A stretch of 64,000 nt of DNA from Malachius bipustulatus (lineage: Eukaryota; Arthropoda; Insecta; Coleoptera; Melyridae). Under the pieces are notes generated by a model. The model searched no databases and was not told the origin of the DNA. It saw only the letters and a list, made by a program, of their open reading frames with translations. Shown here piece by piece: positions 10,721 through 22,247 of this stretch. Position 1 is the first letter of the stretch. Every line of letters begins with the position of its first letter. The position numbers and the translations under genes are program-made. Location: contig OU342633.1 of assembly GCA_910589415.1 (NCBI GenBank), forward strand, positions 18,328,858-18,392,857. Reading direction: 5' to 3'.

Positions 10721-12144
10721 AGAAATACAATAAGCCCGCTGACTTCAGTGTTGGGGACCACATAAACCATTTCTCACATTTAGTTAAAATACCAAAGCCA
10801 ATACCAAAATGTAGGTACTTCAATTGGAGACAGGTGCCCTCCAAACGGTTCAAGATATCCAAACACGGCTTACATATACGTCCCTATCTTAAATTTTCGT
10901 CTTTATTCTATCCTATGGTATAGGAATATTATATTTATGTATATGTATATTTCCCCACCGTTTTTTGTCATAAAAATATATAAATATTTTAATTCTAGGA
11001 TCGAATATTCAGTAAACCGTTAGTACAGAAACTTGAAAGTCGTTTGTCTATATTACTTCAACAGCCCAGAGCCGCCAGACTTTATTTATTTTTTGAACAA
11101 AATGTGGGTAATAGGGTATCTAGTGTTAATATGTGCCATGAACGTACTAATAAATGTTATTAACAAATAATGTTAAAAGTTAATAATCGACACTGCCAGA
11201 GACACAAAATAGCAGAACTTTCTATTAAAGATGTGATTCCCTGCCTCGTTCTAAGAAAAAAGTTCCCACTAACATGATACCGCAGATGTACCATCTTCAA
11301 GATACATCAGGGTGTCAAAAAAATATTTTTTTTCAGTTTTTTTGACGATATCTGAAAAGGTACAAAAGTTAATGGAAAAAGTTATTTGCCTTGATGAATT
11401 CTATACACAATAAAAAAAGTATCATTTCTAAAAACACCCTGTATACGTAGTTTTATAAAACGGTATATTTTCCTCACAATATCAAGAAAAGTTAAAAAGC
11501 CTACTTTTAGCAACGTCTGTAAAAATATGTTATGAATCAAACAAGTACTTAATAATAATACCTCCTTAAGAATAATAATTAAACAGATTATCATCTTTCT
11601 GCAACAAGAAATTCTTGTTTATAATTCTCTAGTACCTACCTACTTCGTTTATCTAAATACTACTTCGTAAGTCATTTTAATTCTACATGCAAAATGCAAA
11701 ATGCAAAACTAATTACACACGGCGTGTGAAACTTGATTGGATAAAAGACGTGTATCATCCCTAAATTGGTCGGTTGATGAGTTAAACTGCAAACAACAGT
11801 GAGAACGGTGTAAATGGTATTATTAGCATCAGTCGGGTTGTTATAGAGAATGAAATACTGGCCAGGTATCCGGTTAAATTATCCCCGTTGATACAAATCT
11901 CATTGGCCCTGGCAGCTCTCAGCTCGCAGCCGTCATGACTTTATTGGCACTCAACACGGAATTCCCTGTATATTGGTGTGTATAAGAACTCGGCTTGACC
12001 AAGAATATGCAATTTACATTTTCTTATTAGGTTATCCATTAAAAGTTTTATCAAAAAATAATGTTTATACAAAAATTAATTTCATCGTAAAACATTAAAG
12101 TTTCCTGAAGCTAATAACCATTCATATTATCTAAAGCATATACA
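10721..12144. other. AT-rich spacer containing a small MITE
   Basis: No gene recognised. A small element lies at 11303-11445. The stretch 11880-11990 is less AT-rich and may be unique host sequence. Confidence 0.5.
11303..11445. repeat. Short MITE-like element
   Basis: The left side reads CATCAGGGTGTCAAAAA and the right side AAACACCCTGTATAC. The tips are short inverted repeats of the common CAGGGTGT type, about 140 bp apart, with an AT-rich core. Confidence 0.5.
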
Positions 12145-12758
12145 TACAGGGTGGGCGGGTGGTCCATCGAAAAGGTAACAAGCCTAATAATTTCGAAATA
12201 AGTGAAGATCTATGCAAAAAACGCCGAAACAGGCCGATTTTGTTATCGAGGGGGACATTTGCGTGACAAATTCAACTACCCAAGTTCACCCATTTGGCAG
12301 GGGTATAGCTACCCCTTTGCTTATCATCATAGAGAACAGATTTCGAGTGATACATCATTTGAAAGCTACTTGAATTCTCTTTACAACGATATCAAACATT
12401 TTGGGTTTCGCTTACATACAGGTTGGCCCAATGAAAACGTAACTCGCCTTAATAACTTGGAAACTGAAAATGGAAAATTTCGTTGGGCCAACCTGTATGT
12501 CAGTGAAACCCAAAATGTTGGATATCTTTGTAAACAGAATTCAAATGGCTTTCAAATGATGTATCACTCGATAGCTGTTCCTTATGATGATAAGCAAAGG
12601 GGTAGGTACCCCTGCCAAGGGGGTGAACTTGGGTAGTTAAATTTGTCACAAAAATATGCCCACTTTGATAACAAAATCGACCTGTTTCGGCGTTTTGTGC
12701 GTACATCTTCAGTTTCAAAATTATTAGGCCTGTTACCTTTTCGATGGCCCACCCTGTA
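12145..12758. mobile_element. Foldback MITE, 614 bp, with mini-copy at centre
   Basis: The ends are TACAGGGTGGGCGGGTGGTC (left) and GATGGCCCACCCTGTA (right), flanked by TA. The two arms pair along nearly their whole length (12145-12416 with 12498-12758), including GCCGAAACAGG/CCTGTTTCGGC and GGGGTA/TACCCC segments. The central 12417-12497 is itself bounded by TACAGGTTGGCCC and GGGCCAACCTGTA and repeats sequence resembling the element's own end, so a miniature copy seems to sit in the loop. A decayed fragment of the same family is at 43746-43872. Open frames in the arms are by-products of the inverted repeat. No transposase. Confidence 0.85.
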
Positions 12759-12819
12759 TAGATACTCTATCAAAATTATCAAAACTATATAGGTATGTCA
12801 TTCGTTCTTTGCTATAGTG

Positions 12820-14240
12820 TCCCATCGGGCGCCTCCCGAGGTGGATAGGGGAAAGCCTCCCAGATATGGATGGTACCGGGGAAATTAAATACTCAGGGCT
12901 GACCAAAACTAGCAGCACCGTCTGATCCAGAGTGGATAGCTGCAAAAGACGTCTGTCTCCATGTTAGGGGCGGTCCAAAATGAGAACGAAAACTTCAAAC
13001 CCTTCAGAATGCAACGAGAAACCACTGAAGTATTCTCCCAAGAACCACAAGAAACAACAAATGAATGGCACCACAGATGGATAAACAGAAAGAAATGGAT
13101 AACAGATGAAATATTAGCAATGGTGGATGAACGCCGTAAACATAACATAAGACTGCAAGGCATGCACGACACACTTAGAGAACACAAAAAACTAAAAGAG
13201 GAAGCTAGAGTATACAGGTCGAGGGCAATAGCTACTCTAATAAATGATTTAAATGAAATCATAACAGAAGTTGAAGACAAACACAAACATAAAAACTTTA
13301 CTCACAAAAAAGGACTGAGGTGGACTATAAAGATGCATAGAGAACTTATACTGGCACCAGACAGCACACATCAAAACGCAAAGCATCACTTCAGAGGACA
13401 TTGAAACTAGAAGAGGTGTGTGTGTCCGACAGGGATGTTTTTTCTCTTCAATTTGTTTAATTTATACTCCGAAGCCATATTTGATGAAATATGTGAAGAG
13501 CAAGCAATGGGAGTAAGGTGAACGGTGTACCAGTATCCAATCTCTGGTATGTAGACGACACTGTGTTGATTGCTAACGGTGCTGAGGAACTAGAAAGGAT
13601 GTGTGATGGATTAAGCCGCGTAAGTCAAGACTTCCGATTGGATATCAATACGAATAAAACTAAGTTTATGATTAGCAGAAAGAAACTTTCATGTAGGAAC
13701 ACCTGAATCACAATTCAAAATCGACAACTTGAGAGAGTAATGCAATAGATATTTTGGAAGTTGACTGCATTCAGACTAGGGCTCCGATAAAGAAACCCGA
13801 AGCAGAATAGAAATGGAACGCAATGCATTCATAAAATACGGAAAAACACTTAAATGGAGAGATCTAAACCTACCACTACGCATGCGCTGTGTGAGATGTT
13901 ATGTATGGTCGATCCTATTGTATGGGGTTGAAGCTTGGACGCTTAAAGTAGATACTGTTAATAGAATAGATGCTTTCAAAATGTAGTCCTACAGACGGCT
14001 GCTTAAAATATGGAGAATTACTTACCACAATAAAGAAACTGCATACTTTGGCCACATTTTTAGAAACTAAAAATATAATATTCTACAGTTGATTTTGGAG
14101 AGCAAGATTGAAGGAAGAACAGGAATGGAATGGAAACAAATGTTATGGGCTCGAAATATAAGACGGAGAGCTTATTCACACTGCTAGAGACAGAGATAAG
14201 TTTGGTCATGTGGTCGCCAAGAGTCGACTAACAAATGGTC
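12820..14240 (+). pseudogene. RTE-like LINE, internally deleted
   Basis: A leader-like block (12825-12950) is followed by ERRKHNIRLQGMHDTL and EEARVYRSRAIATLI (13126-13250), the endonuclease-RT linker. Then, after a large deletion that removes most of the fingers/palm, come GVCVRQGCFF-like remnants (13415-13445), NGVPVSNLWYVDDTVLIANG (13519-13575), LDINTNKTKFMIS and the thumb LNLPLRMRCVRCYVWSILLYG with EAWTLK (13869-13945), and a TAYFGHIFRN tail block (14040-14070). The catalytic Y-A-D-D reads YVDD, an allowed variant. The end reads ARDRDKFGHVVAKSR near 14190, typical of these RTE-group ORFs. No RNase H. Confidence 0.8.
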
Positions 14241-16455
14241 GCCAATTATATCTCCTCGCTTTAGAACCAATCAGTGGGTCTTTCAGATTTTGAAGTTCAA
14301 CAAGCAGAATTAGGTAACTATTCTCATCAAATTTCTACCAATAGAACTTACACCTCGGTGGCGGTAAAGATCGGTGCTTATAATATTTCAGTATTTTTTC
14401 TTAATTTGAAACTCATTCTATTGTCGTCCCAGAATAAAGGGACTAAATAATTAATAAATGGACTAAAATAATGAAGGAATAATATACTTCTAAGGTAGAA
14501 TAGTTACTTGATGTTAAGACAAAAAGTCTTAACGAACCTAATCCTCTAAACTGAGTTTTAATAAGGTTACAGTTCGGGATCAGATTTCGAATTAGGATGA
14601 AATTTCGGAGTAATTTTGGAGAGCATTTACCTACAACAAAAATTTCAAATGTGTCAGCAAAGAAGACATTCTTTCTCATCAGATATATAGGCGCATTTTC
14701 CACAGCAAGTATTCGTACATACTACACCTGTGTTTGCCGATTTGGTAATACTGCATGATTGGACCCAAGTTTGTCGTTTTCTTGAGGTTTTCTTGACTTG
14801 ATTTTCCTGACCGTTCGTTTTCAAGACTACGAGTAGCCCGACAAGCCAAACTTCCCAGCAAGACAACTTTGTCTTTAATTGCCAGCTGAATCCATTGTTT
14901 TTATATTACATCTATCTAAAATTAAAATCTAGTGGGTTACTAAGTGTAAATTTTTTTTTGTCAATGATTCTTCTTTAACGGAAAGTTAAATTTAAAGCAC
15001 AAAAAATTAAGTGACATATGAAATATCAACAAGTAGTAAATACTCCCATCAACAATTATTATTAGTCATTGGTGCATGTCTCCTTCGAAATTTGTGCTGC
15101 AATTCCAATTCATAGTTGCGACATCTTCCCTTGGATATACCCGGATTCTCAGCCACAGCAATCTTGATTATACGGTCAGGAGGGTGTTTACCACTACAAT
15201 TATTTAGAATGATTTAATAGTGGAAATTGGTGGATAGCAGCCTCAATTACAACCTAATACACATATCACCTCTTGATTCTGTAATTCCAGTGTTGGTATT
15301 CGAAATTTATGGTTGCGATCCTCCACTATCAACACCTAAACACGTAATTATTCTACCTCTGTAAGTAGAAACGCTACAGGCTAAATTATAGTATTTAGTT
15401 ATTCCTGACATGTCTACAACTTTACAGAAAAATCCAGGAGTTTGGTAGCAGGGGTCCGAACTTCGGTTCCGTATTACAATTATTATATAGTGGGGGGACC
15501 CCTGATGATTAGCCATTATACTTACAGATCTCGAATCAATTATTGGCGACCGCATCTGCCATGTGTTGGCCATTATACGACCGCATTGACCGTTCTAATG
15601 TGATTAACTTATTCCTAATCTATTTATCAAAACAGCTCGACTGCGATATTTATATAGAATTCGTTAGCAGAATTAACTGAATAACTACTGTGTGTTAGAG
15701 CTTTATACCTAGGTTTAGGGTTATGTATTGCTAACATCCATATTCTGAATCATTCTAAATATTTTTGAATATATTTATGATTGTTTATGTATATCTTTGC
15801 CTGTAATAATTAACTTATTAAAAAAAGTCCTAAATGTGCCCAGATCTGAAATTTAAATTTAGTGTCGACAAAAAGTTAAAGACTACACAATTAAATTACC
15901 TAATCATTGCGATCGTGAATTATAAAGTAGCTGATCACTGTAATCACCAACATGGAGAGGAGTTTCTATACTGAATGTCTATTACATATAATACTCTGCG
16001 GTCAAAATAGATATTTCAGTTTGCAATAATTTGCATAGAGCTGAAAATTGGTACAGCGACAAAAGATGGTGCTGAGCAGTCTTTCCGGAGCAGAGGGGAG
16101 TAAAGTTTGAATTGGCTCGAAAGTATTATCTACCTACTAATTTCCAACTCCAGTCTTCCGAGTCCGGCTTAGCCATACTTGAACAGAGCTGAGCAACATA
16201 TACTTGAACAACGGTACCTATTTAAATTATACTTATTAAACATGAAAAACATGATTTTATTAATTTTTTGTTTATTAATTAATTGCGGGCAAAAGTACTT
16301 CAAAAGATCTACCTTTCTCCACAAGACATGATCACAAACGGCGGGATTCGATTTCTTCTTGCTCTATATGTAGCAATAAGAAATGATTGTTTAGACAAGT
16401 AAAGTACCTGTAAATAGATATTTAAGTTATTACAATATTACAATAATTATCATTT
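14241..16455. other. Gene-poor spacer
   Basis: No repeat or gene could be identified with confidence. A minus-strand frame at 14654-14866 has a run of cysteines (CTNTCCGKC) that might be a zinc-binding remnant but lacks a recognisable fold. Stretches at 15300-15590 and 16040-16140 are less AT-rich; nothing specific is seen. Confidence 0.45.
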
Positions 16456-17712
16456 GGACTAACCTTCGACAAAAGACTGCATTGGAAGTAGCACATTGCT
16501 GACGTCAAAATCAACTGCCTGAAAAAAACTCAGCATACTGAAGATCTTAGCCCACAGCCAATAACGAGCCGATGAAAACAACCTGCTGAGGGTGTATCGC
16601 GCACTTATTCGGTCCAGGATAGACTACGGCCGTGTCATATACATATCTGCCTCGAAATCCACCCTGAAAAGCCTGGACTCAATACACACCACTGCACTCA
16701 GAATTTGCCTCGGAGCTTTCAGATTAAGTCCTAATGAAAGCGTTTATTGTGAAGCCAACGAACTTCCCCTTCGGCTGAGGCGCCAACACCTTCTTTTGAG
16801 CTACTTCTCCAGGATATCAGCCAACCCCCAAAACCCAGTAAACTCACTCTTGACAGCCATGCTACCACCACCTAACCCACCCCCAAGAGTCCTACCAATA
16901 ACACAAATTCTTCAACCACTCCTTACTAACCTCCTGCATCCTGACCTCCTATCCACAAGGCCCATCATGACACCCTTATTTCCTCCCTGGAAAAAACATC
17001 TTCCAAATTTCAAAACATCCCTCTGTAACTATCCTAAACACGACACTCCAAAGGAACTTCTCAGAAAAGCATTACAAGAAATCATCCAAACTTCAAACTT
17101 CGATGAAATCATCTACACCGATGCGTGAACCAAATTGTGAAAATGGCACAGGATGTTCAGCGGTAACCCTCAACAGTACACTCTCCACCAAAACATTACC
17201 ATTCTTTGCAAAGTGTGTGTACAGGCGAACTTTATGGAATCCTCCAAGCCATTAAATCCATAAACCGCGAACGTAAGCACGTGGCCATTTGTACAGATTC
17301 ATTCTTCTCCATCAAATCCATCAACCATCTACACACCCAGCATCCACTAATTTAAGAAATACATGACTCACATGAAAGCCTAGCCTTTCTGGGAATAAGC
17401 CTGACACTGCTATGGGTTCCATCACATGTAGGTATACCAGGAAATGAAAAGGCTAAAGAAGCTTCGTCTTCATCCAAAATCTATGCACAAGTTCAAGTCC
17501 ACACAGACTTGAAAGCCTACAGCAAAAAGGCCACCAGAACCGCCTGGCAGAACCACTGGGACAGAGTCACCTCAAGGCTGCACGAAATCCAACCTTCTCT
17601 TAAGCGATTTGAACCCCCCTCAACAATGTCAAGAAGGGACAAAATGGTGATTCGGCGACTCCGAATAGGCCATACTCGTCTAACCCATGGACTTTACCCC
17701 ATGGTAACCCCA
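16456..17712 (+). pseudogene. I-like LINE: RT thumb and RNase H remnants
   Basis: GLTFDKRLHWK (16456-16490) and, after a frame change, LLRVYRALIRSRIDYGRVIY (16580-16640) with LDSIHTTALRICLGAFRLSP and SVYCEANELPLRLRRQHLLL (16675-16795) are the RT-thumb blocks of I-factor-like elements. They continue for a 178-codon frame ending IIYTDA at 17128, which is the first RNase H strand. Later RNase H blocks follow in shifted frames: TGELYGILQAIKSINRE (about 17223-17270), ICTDSFFSIKSI (17290-17325), LLWVPSHVGIPGNEKAKEAS (17410-17465). Then come TAWQNHWDRVTSRLHEI and RRLRIGHTRLTHG (17548-17700), the C-terminal end. Base composition is C-rich on this strand, unlike the surroundings. Confidence 0.82.
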
Positions 17713-17715
17713 TGG

Positions 17716-17741
17716 TAATAAAGTAAAACTTTACTTTATTA
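17716..17741. repeat. Perfect 12-bp hairpin
   Basis: TAATAAAGTAAA and TTTACTTTATTA are separated by two bases, just after the I-like LINE coding end and a CCCCATGGTAA duplication. It could be part of the LINE 3' end; function unknown. Confidence 0.6.
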
Positions 17742-18114
17742 AGTGTTACGCGACTTGCACGAACGCCACTGCCACAATAACTAAAAGTTATACGTTGGGA
17801 AATGCCTCTTGATGCATGGAAGGTGTACTCTCAGGTCATATACGTTTATATTTACTTTTTTCCCAAAATGATCTCATCAATCACCCCCTGAATTTTCATG
17901 TAGAACAAAACAAAAATTTCTTTAATAATAATAGTTCTTTAAATACACAAAATTTGTTTAGCACACGTCTTAATTTACTTACATGCATGTTGATTTTATT
18001 AAAGTCTAATAAACTTAATAATGAGTTAAGGTACGAAATATTGGTAATTTCAAAATAAAAGAAATAGGTAGTTATTTTACCTACTCATATTTATGTACCT
18101 ACCTAATATTATAT

Positions 18115-18235
18115 TACATTACTAGTGTGGACAGTGACCCATTTCACACGAGTGGGAGATTGGTATCGTACGAGGCGCCAGCCTAGAACGACAATCCCCC
18201 GAGTGTGAAATGACACTTTCCACACAAGTAATGTA
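18115..18235. repeat. 121-bp imperfect palindromic element
   Basis: The left half (TACATTACTAGTGTGGACAG.. TTTCACACGAGTGGGAGATTG) pairs with the right half (CAATCCCCCGAGTGTGAAAT.. CACACAAGTAATGTA). The centre is GTACGAGGCGCCAGCC. An element of the same length, order and partly the same wording lies at 63541-63660, and a weaker relative at about 35110-35230. It is much richer in G+C than its flanks. No coding capacity; RNA from it would fold into one long hairpin. Confidence 0.75.
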
Positions 18236-19773
18236 CACTATTTTTCCTACAACCACAGATTAATACACATTTTAATTTTTGTTTAATACTTTTATTTGAA
18301 AACTTTACAAAGAAAACTAATGATGAATTAGAAAAATTTAAAATAACAAAAAATTAGAATTGTAGAAATTGAAAGTAGGCCATATTATTATTATTAGGTA
18401 ATTACCATTTTAATTGTATAATGGAGTTTGCAACCAAAGAGAGATTTCTCTTTGCTCTATTTATTATGCATATCGTGGATATAACAATAAGATTGACAGT
18501 GTAACCTCCAACCCCCCTGGCCTGGTGATCTCTAGAATTTCCCCTCCCTCTTTTTCTTGGTAGGACCCTTTTTGTTGTGTGACGTCTTGTAGCACCCAGT
18601 AGTTCGTAAAGATGGGGTCGCAGAGATTTTGTTGAGAATGGGAAATAAAACAACGTAATTTCAAAACACCTAATTTACTGCCTTTTCCTAATTTAATTAT
18701 TTACAATTCAAAATGATTATGAAATTCTATGTTATTTATTTACAATTTTTATTTAATTATTCAATTTGTTTAATTCATTTCTTCAAGATTAAAAATTCTA
18801 ATTTTATGTTGGTACAACCTGTTACCTGCAGTTCAAATACAACCCAGTCGATTTATGATTGTTTGTTTTGTGGTTTTGTTGCGTGAATTGGGTCTGGTTC
18901 CTGGAGCTGGTTTATGGGCCTATTGTGGTCCTTTTACAATTGGTTTCACTCTTACTTTCTTACCCCCTGGTGTTGGAGCGTTATTTCGTTGTAGAAGCGA
19001 GGTTGTCAGCTTGTGACAGTTGTAGGATATCAGAGTGCTATTTTATCTTCCCGAGCTAGTAAGATGCAGCAAGGCGTTATAGCCAGGTGCTTCGATCTTT
19101 GCCTGTTTGAAGATTGGAAGGCGGTTTAATCCGCGCTTCCCGATGTGTTTCGATTGGTATCCTTACGACAGGATGGGTGGCGGTGGCTAATTAGATGACT
19201 GTTTAGTAATTCAAATACAGAGGCAAGACCGCGAATCTCCCGGACCTGTTTCTGTACTGAGATAACGATTCTTGACCGAAAAGCCAATACACAGACCCTT
19301 CTCAACCCTAAGAGAATGCCATACACGTACTTTGAACGTGCCGTATTTTCTTGCATACCCTGCTGGCCATGGGACAAGACGGACTCCGCTCAGTATATTT
19401 TCCCCTATTATAATGTGTGTGTGTAGAGAGAAAAGATGCACCAGCTTTGTGGTAGTCCTGTTATCGGTACAAGGTCAATTTCGAACTTATGATTTTCGGT
19501 ACAATTTCATTGTGAAATTGTTTGATTGTCTTGTTTCTATATTGCCTCACTCGACAGTACATCTAAAAAATTCCCAATCAAATTACTAGCTCGTGATAAT
19601 AAAAAGTACCCTGATTTCCTTGATTTCTCGAATGCTCAAATTTTGTGGATTTTGTGGTTTTTGAAAATGAATTGAATATTTTTCAATTCGTGAATTTTTC
19701 TGAATTTTAATTTGATTTCTTTCTTTGTGAATTTTGAGACCTTTGACTTTTCTAAAATTTTAAAAACCCTTCC
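18236..19773. other. Spacer downstream of candidate minus-strand gene
   Basis: AT-rich to 18400 and 18660-18800, with GC-richer pockets at 18480-18640 and 18990-19460. Frames here (for example 18402-18664 and 19126-19441 minus, 19272-19589 plus) show no domain I recognise. On the minus strand near 18605 the phrase ACTACTGGGTGCTACAAGAC is reminiscent of the junction between a long terminal repeat and a primer-binding site, but no paired LTR was found. Confidence 0.4.
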
Positions 19774-19779
19774 TTTATT
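19774..19779 (-). terminator. Poly(A) signal of candidate gene
   Basis: AATAAA on the minus strand, about 70 bases past the stop codon of the candidate two-exon gene. Another AATAAA lies in the proposed intron close to the alternative stop at about 19970. Confidence 0.45.
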
Positions 19780-19845
19780 TAAAAGTTGTCGTGAAAATTG
19801 CGGAGACTTTTTCTTATGAATCAAAGAATAATTTAAAAGTCGGGG

Positions 19846-20270
19846 TTAAGTATTTGAACTGCTGATATCGTCGTACGTCTGGCTCCTCAAGAACGCAGTC
19901 TGGATACCTGAGACAAAACGAGAAAATTTTCAGAGGCAGTAAACTTATAAAGATAAAACTAAGCTTTTTATTTACAAAATTTGAAATTGTGAAAATTTAC
20001 TTCACCTGTAGAATTGGTGGCCCCTTGGGTTAACAGGGCGACAGGTTCCGGTTCATCTAGGGCATCGTCGTAGTAGAGGTGGCTAGGCGCTGCAATTGGA
20101 CTCGGGTCGGCTATGGCGGGCGGCATGGCAACAGCGTGCTCGGTTCTAGCTGGACGGCCTCGTCTCGACTTCCGGACAATGGGGACGACTGGCGGTATTT
20201 TCAACTTGCGTACTTTCTGCGTAACTGACTTACTGGGCACGGGCTGCGGCTTTAGTGGTTTTCGTGGCAT
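19846..20270 (-). CDS. Candidate two-exon small basic protein, unknown function
   Basis: Minus strand. The ATG at 20270 opens exon 1 (20270-20006, 88 codons plus one base): MPRKPLKPQPVPSKSVTQKV followed by KLKIPPVVPIVRKSRRGRPA. This is a proline- and lysine-rich head with an AT-hook-like RRGRPAR core, then an alanine/proline stretch and an acidic patch (YYDDALDEPEP). A donor CAG/GTGAAGT at 20006/20005 and an acceptor TTTTGTCTCAG ending at 19908 bound a 98-bp intron in phase 1. Exon 2 (19907-19846) adds IQTAFLRSQTYDDISSSNT and a stop, 108 residues in total. Without splicing the frame would stop at about 19968. A TATA box, initiator and leader lie upstream and AATAAA downstream. Codon use is far GC-richer than the flanks. 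It could be a host DNA-binding peptide, or a frame inside an unrecognised retroelement. Splice sites are predicted by eye. Confidence 0.45.
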
Positions 20271-20283
20271 TTTTGGAACGAGT

Positions 20284-20411
20284 AGGTTAGGTAAGATTTC
20301 CGGGCAATTTCTTCAACCAGAAAGGGTTAGGTAGGATTTCCGGGCAATTTCTTCAACCAGAAAAGGTTAGGTAATATTTCCGGGCAATTTCTTCAACCAG
20401 AAAGGGTTAGG
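20284..20411. repeat. 40-bp tandem repeat, 3.2 copies
   Basis: CGGGCAATTTCTTCAACCAG recurs at 20301, 20341 and 20381, an exact 40-bp period, with GGTTAGGTA-type segments between. The copies differ by only a few bases, so the array is young or homogenised. It lies between the proposed start of transcription (about 20450) and the ATG (20270) of the minus-strand candidate gene, that is, in its leader. Each unit contains one TTAGG, the insect telomere word, but this is a single word per unit, not telomeric DNA. Confidence 0.9.
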
Positions 20412-20446
20412 CAAAGGAGTAGTCTACGATCAGGAAGCTGAATCAA

Positions 20447-20484
20447 GACTGACTTTCGCGCTGAAATCTCTGCCTGTATTTATA
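20447..20484 (-). promoter_or_regulatory. TATA box and initiator
   Basis: Minus strand: TATAAATA at 20484-20477 and TCAGTC, an arthropod-type initiator, at 20452-20447. The initiator A (20450) is 34 bases from the first T of the TATA box. This is close to the usual 30-33 base spacing and in the right order for the candidate gene reading leftwards. Confidence 0.5.
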
Positions 20485-22247
20485 GTAGATGGCCAACCCT
20501 TGTCTTCGTGGTCTATTGTGTCTATTTAGGTCAGCGCTTTCACCCGTTCGTTCCTTTATCCAATGACTCGTTATGGTAGATTTCCCTGCTTTCCTCTTGT
20601 GTGAACTGAATGGTGGATATGTCATTTGATTAAACTGCTTTTCCTTTATATGGGACATTTTTCGTCGTGTTTCTATCACTTGTATTAATGAAGTTCCCAT
20701 TGTATTTTATTTAATTTCCGGTCATCTGTTTAGGCGAGATTTAGTTTAAATCTTTGGATATTTTCACCTCACTTTTCTTCTGATAATCTTTCTTCACGTG
20801 ATTTTAGGTAATAGGTACTACCTTGTTGTGGAGTTTTAGAGAAAAATTATTCACCCGGGGGCGTTAGGTTTCAACAGCAATATGAATGTGTTCTATGAAT
20901 TGGAATTGGTAGTTCGAAAACGTCAGATAAACTTGTGTATTTTACTGTTTAGGGTCTACATCATTTAACTTATTACATAAAAATCCGTAAAAATGTGTAG
21001 GTAGTACCTACTCAAAATTCCATAAAGACAGCCTTACTTAAAACCAATTACATTTTTTATACTTAATATACATAACACACTCTAGTGTGATATTTTTCTT
21101 TTCAACTCTAGTGTGCTATTTGTCATTTTCGCAGGTGATCGTCGGAAAACTATAATTCTTGTATACGACTCAAAGTTTGGATGAACTAATTTGAAGAGCA
21201 TTATTTTACGGACTACTTACCTATCTACAGGAAAGCATATTTTTCAATTTAAAGCATAAAAGTTGGAAGTGACAATTTCGTTTTCATACTTTGACTGGGG
21301 ACTGTAACATCTTGCAAGATCCAATAGAAACTTCAGTTTTATCTCTGTATTAGAAATTCACCCCATATGTAATCGCGTATAAGGAATTTATATGTAAAAT
21401 GCAACCTATATACACGGTGTAAAAGTTTCAGAGTTGTACACTGCATAAGTAGACCTGCAGACCTGCTGTTCCCGGCAGTTCCTCTTAACTTGCAAACTGC
21501 TTCCCTTCTCGGAAACTTTAAATTTTGTAAGTCAAACTTGAGGCGAAGCTGTAGATTTAAATAATATCACTCCACACCGCAGTAAAAATTGTGAGGATTA
21601 TTAAAATACATTTCAATTCCGCAAAAGCGAAATGTTTTCTCATTGACTGAAGAGGGTGTATTATTAAGTAGAATATTTCGTATTTAAATGAATAATTCAG
21701 TGTTATAACCCGAGTATAATCTGAAAACCCGGGAGAACTCTCTTCATTAACGTTTCGGTGTACCAGGAGAGCTGCTTTTCAATTTTCGTTTCTCGGTTTT
21801 CAATTTGTCTGTGTTAGACAATGAGGCCTGGTGTTTTAATGCTGGAGACAGATTTAATTCTACAATGGATTATACTACATCGCCCTATAGAAATTCGCAT
21901 CATTCATCGCTGGCTGGAAAGTTTCTCTCGCCGTTTGCTTATCCAGAAGATATAAACGAGGGGCTGAGCTGAACTGTATTGTGCCAACACAGAGTTATTC
22001 ATATTATCTGCCGTTTTCACGACTTATTGCCAACAAAAGGTGTGTTATTATTAGACTTTGAAACGGAGTCCAGATCATTTCCATTACTCTGTGAAGAAGA
22101 AAACTCGAATTTTCATTCGTTTTATGTAACGATTGAAGCTTGTTTTATAAGAGACTAGTGGTGCTTGATGCTTTCAAATTATAGTCATTATCTGATTTAT
22201 CTCTAGACTCCATTGTATTTTAACCAGAGTATATTTTCATATAAACA
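20485..22247. other. Spacer, no gene found
   Basis: The minus-strand frame at 20443-20700 (85 codons) overlaps the proposed promoter and shows no domain. 21000-21700 is AT-rich. An AACCCGGGAGA word at about 21727 recalls the tip of the pogo-like element at 48.5 kb but has no partner. Confidence 0.45.

Noticed and set aside
14654..14866. Cysteine-rich minus-strand frame
   Set aside because: Cysteine spacing does not fit a zinc finger I can name, and the frame is short and unconserved in the window.
18560..18640. Possible LTR/primer-binding-site junction on the minus strand
   Set aside because: No paired LTR, no polypurine tract and no gag or pol frame downstream; kept only as a note.
20284..20411. 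GGTTAGG words as telomeric repeat
   Set aside because: Only one TTAGG per 40-bp unit, not a (TTAGG)n run.
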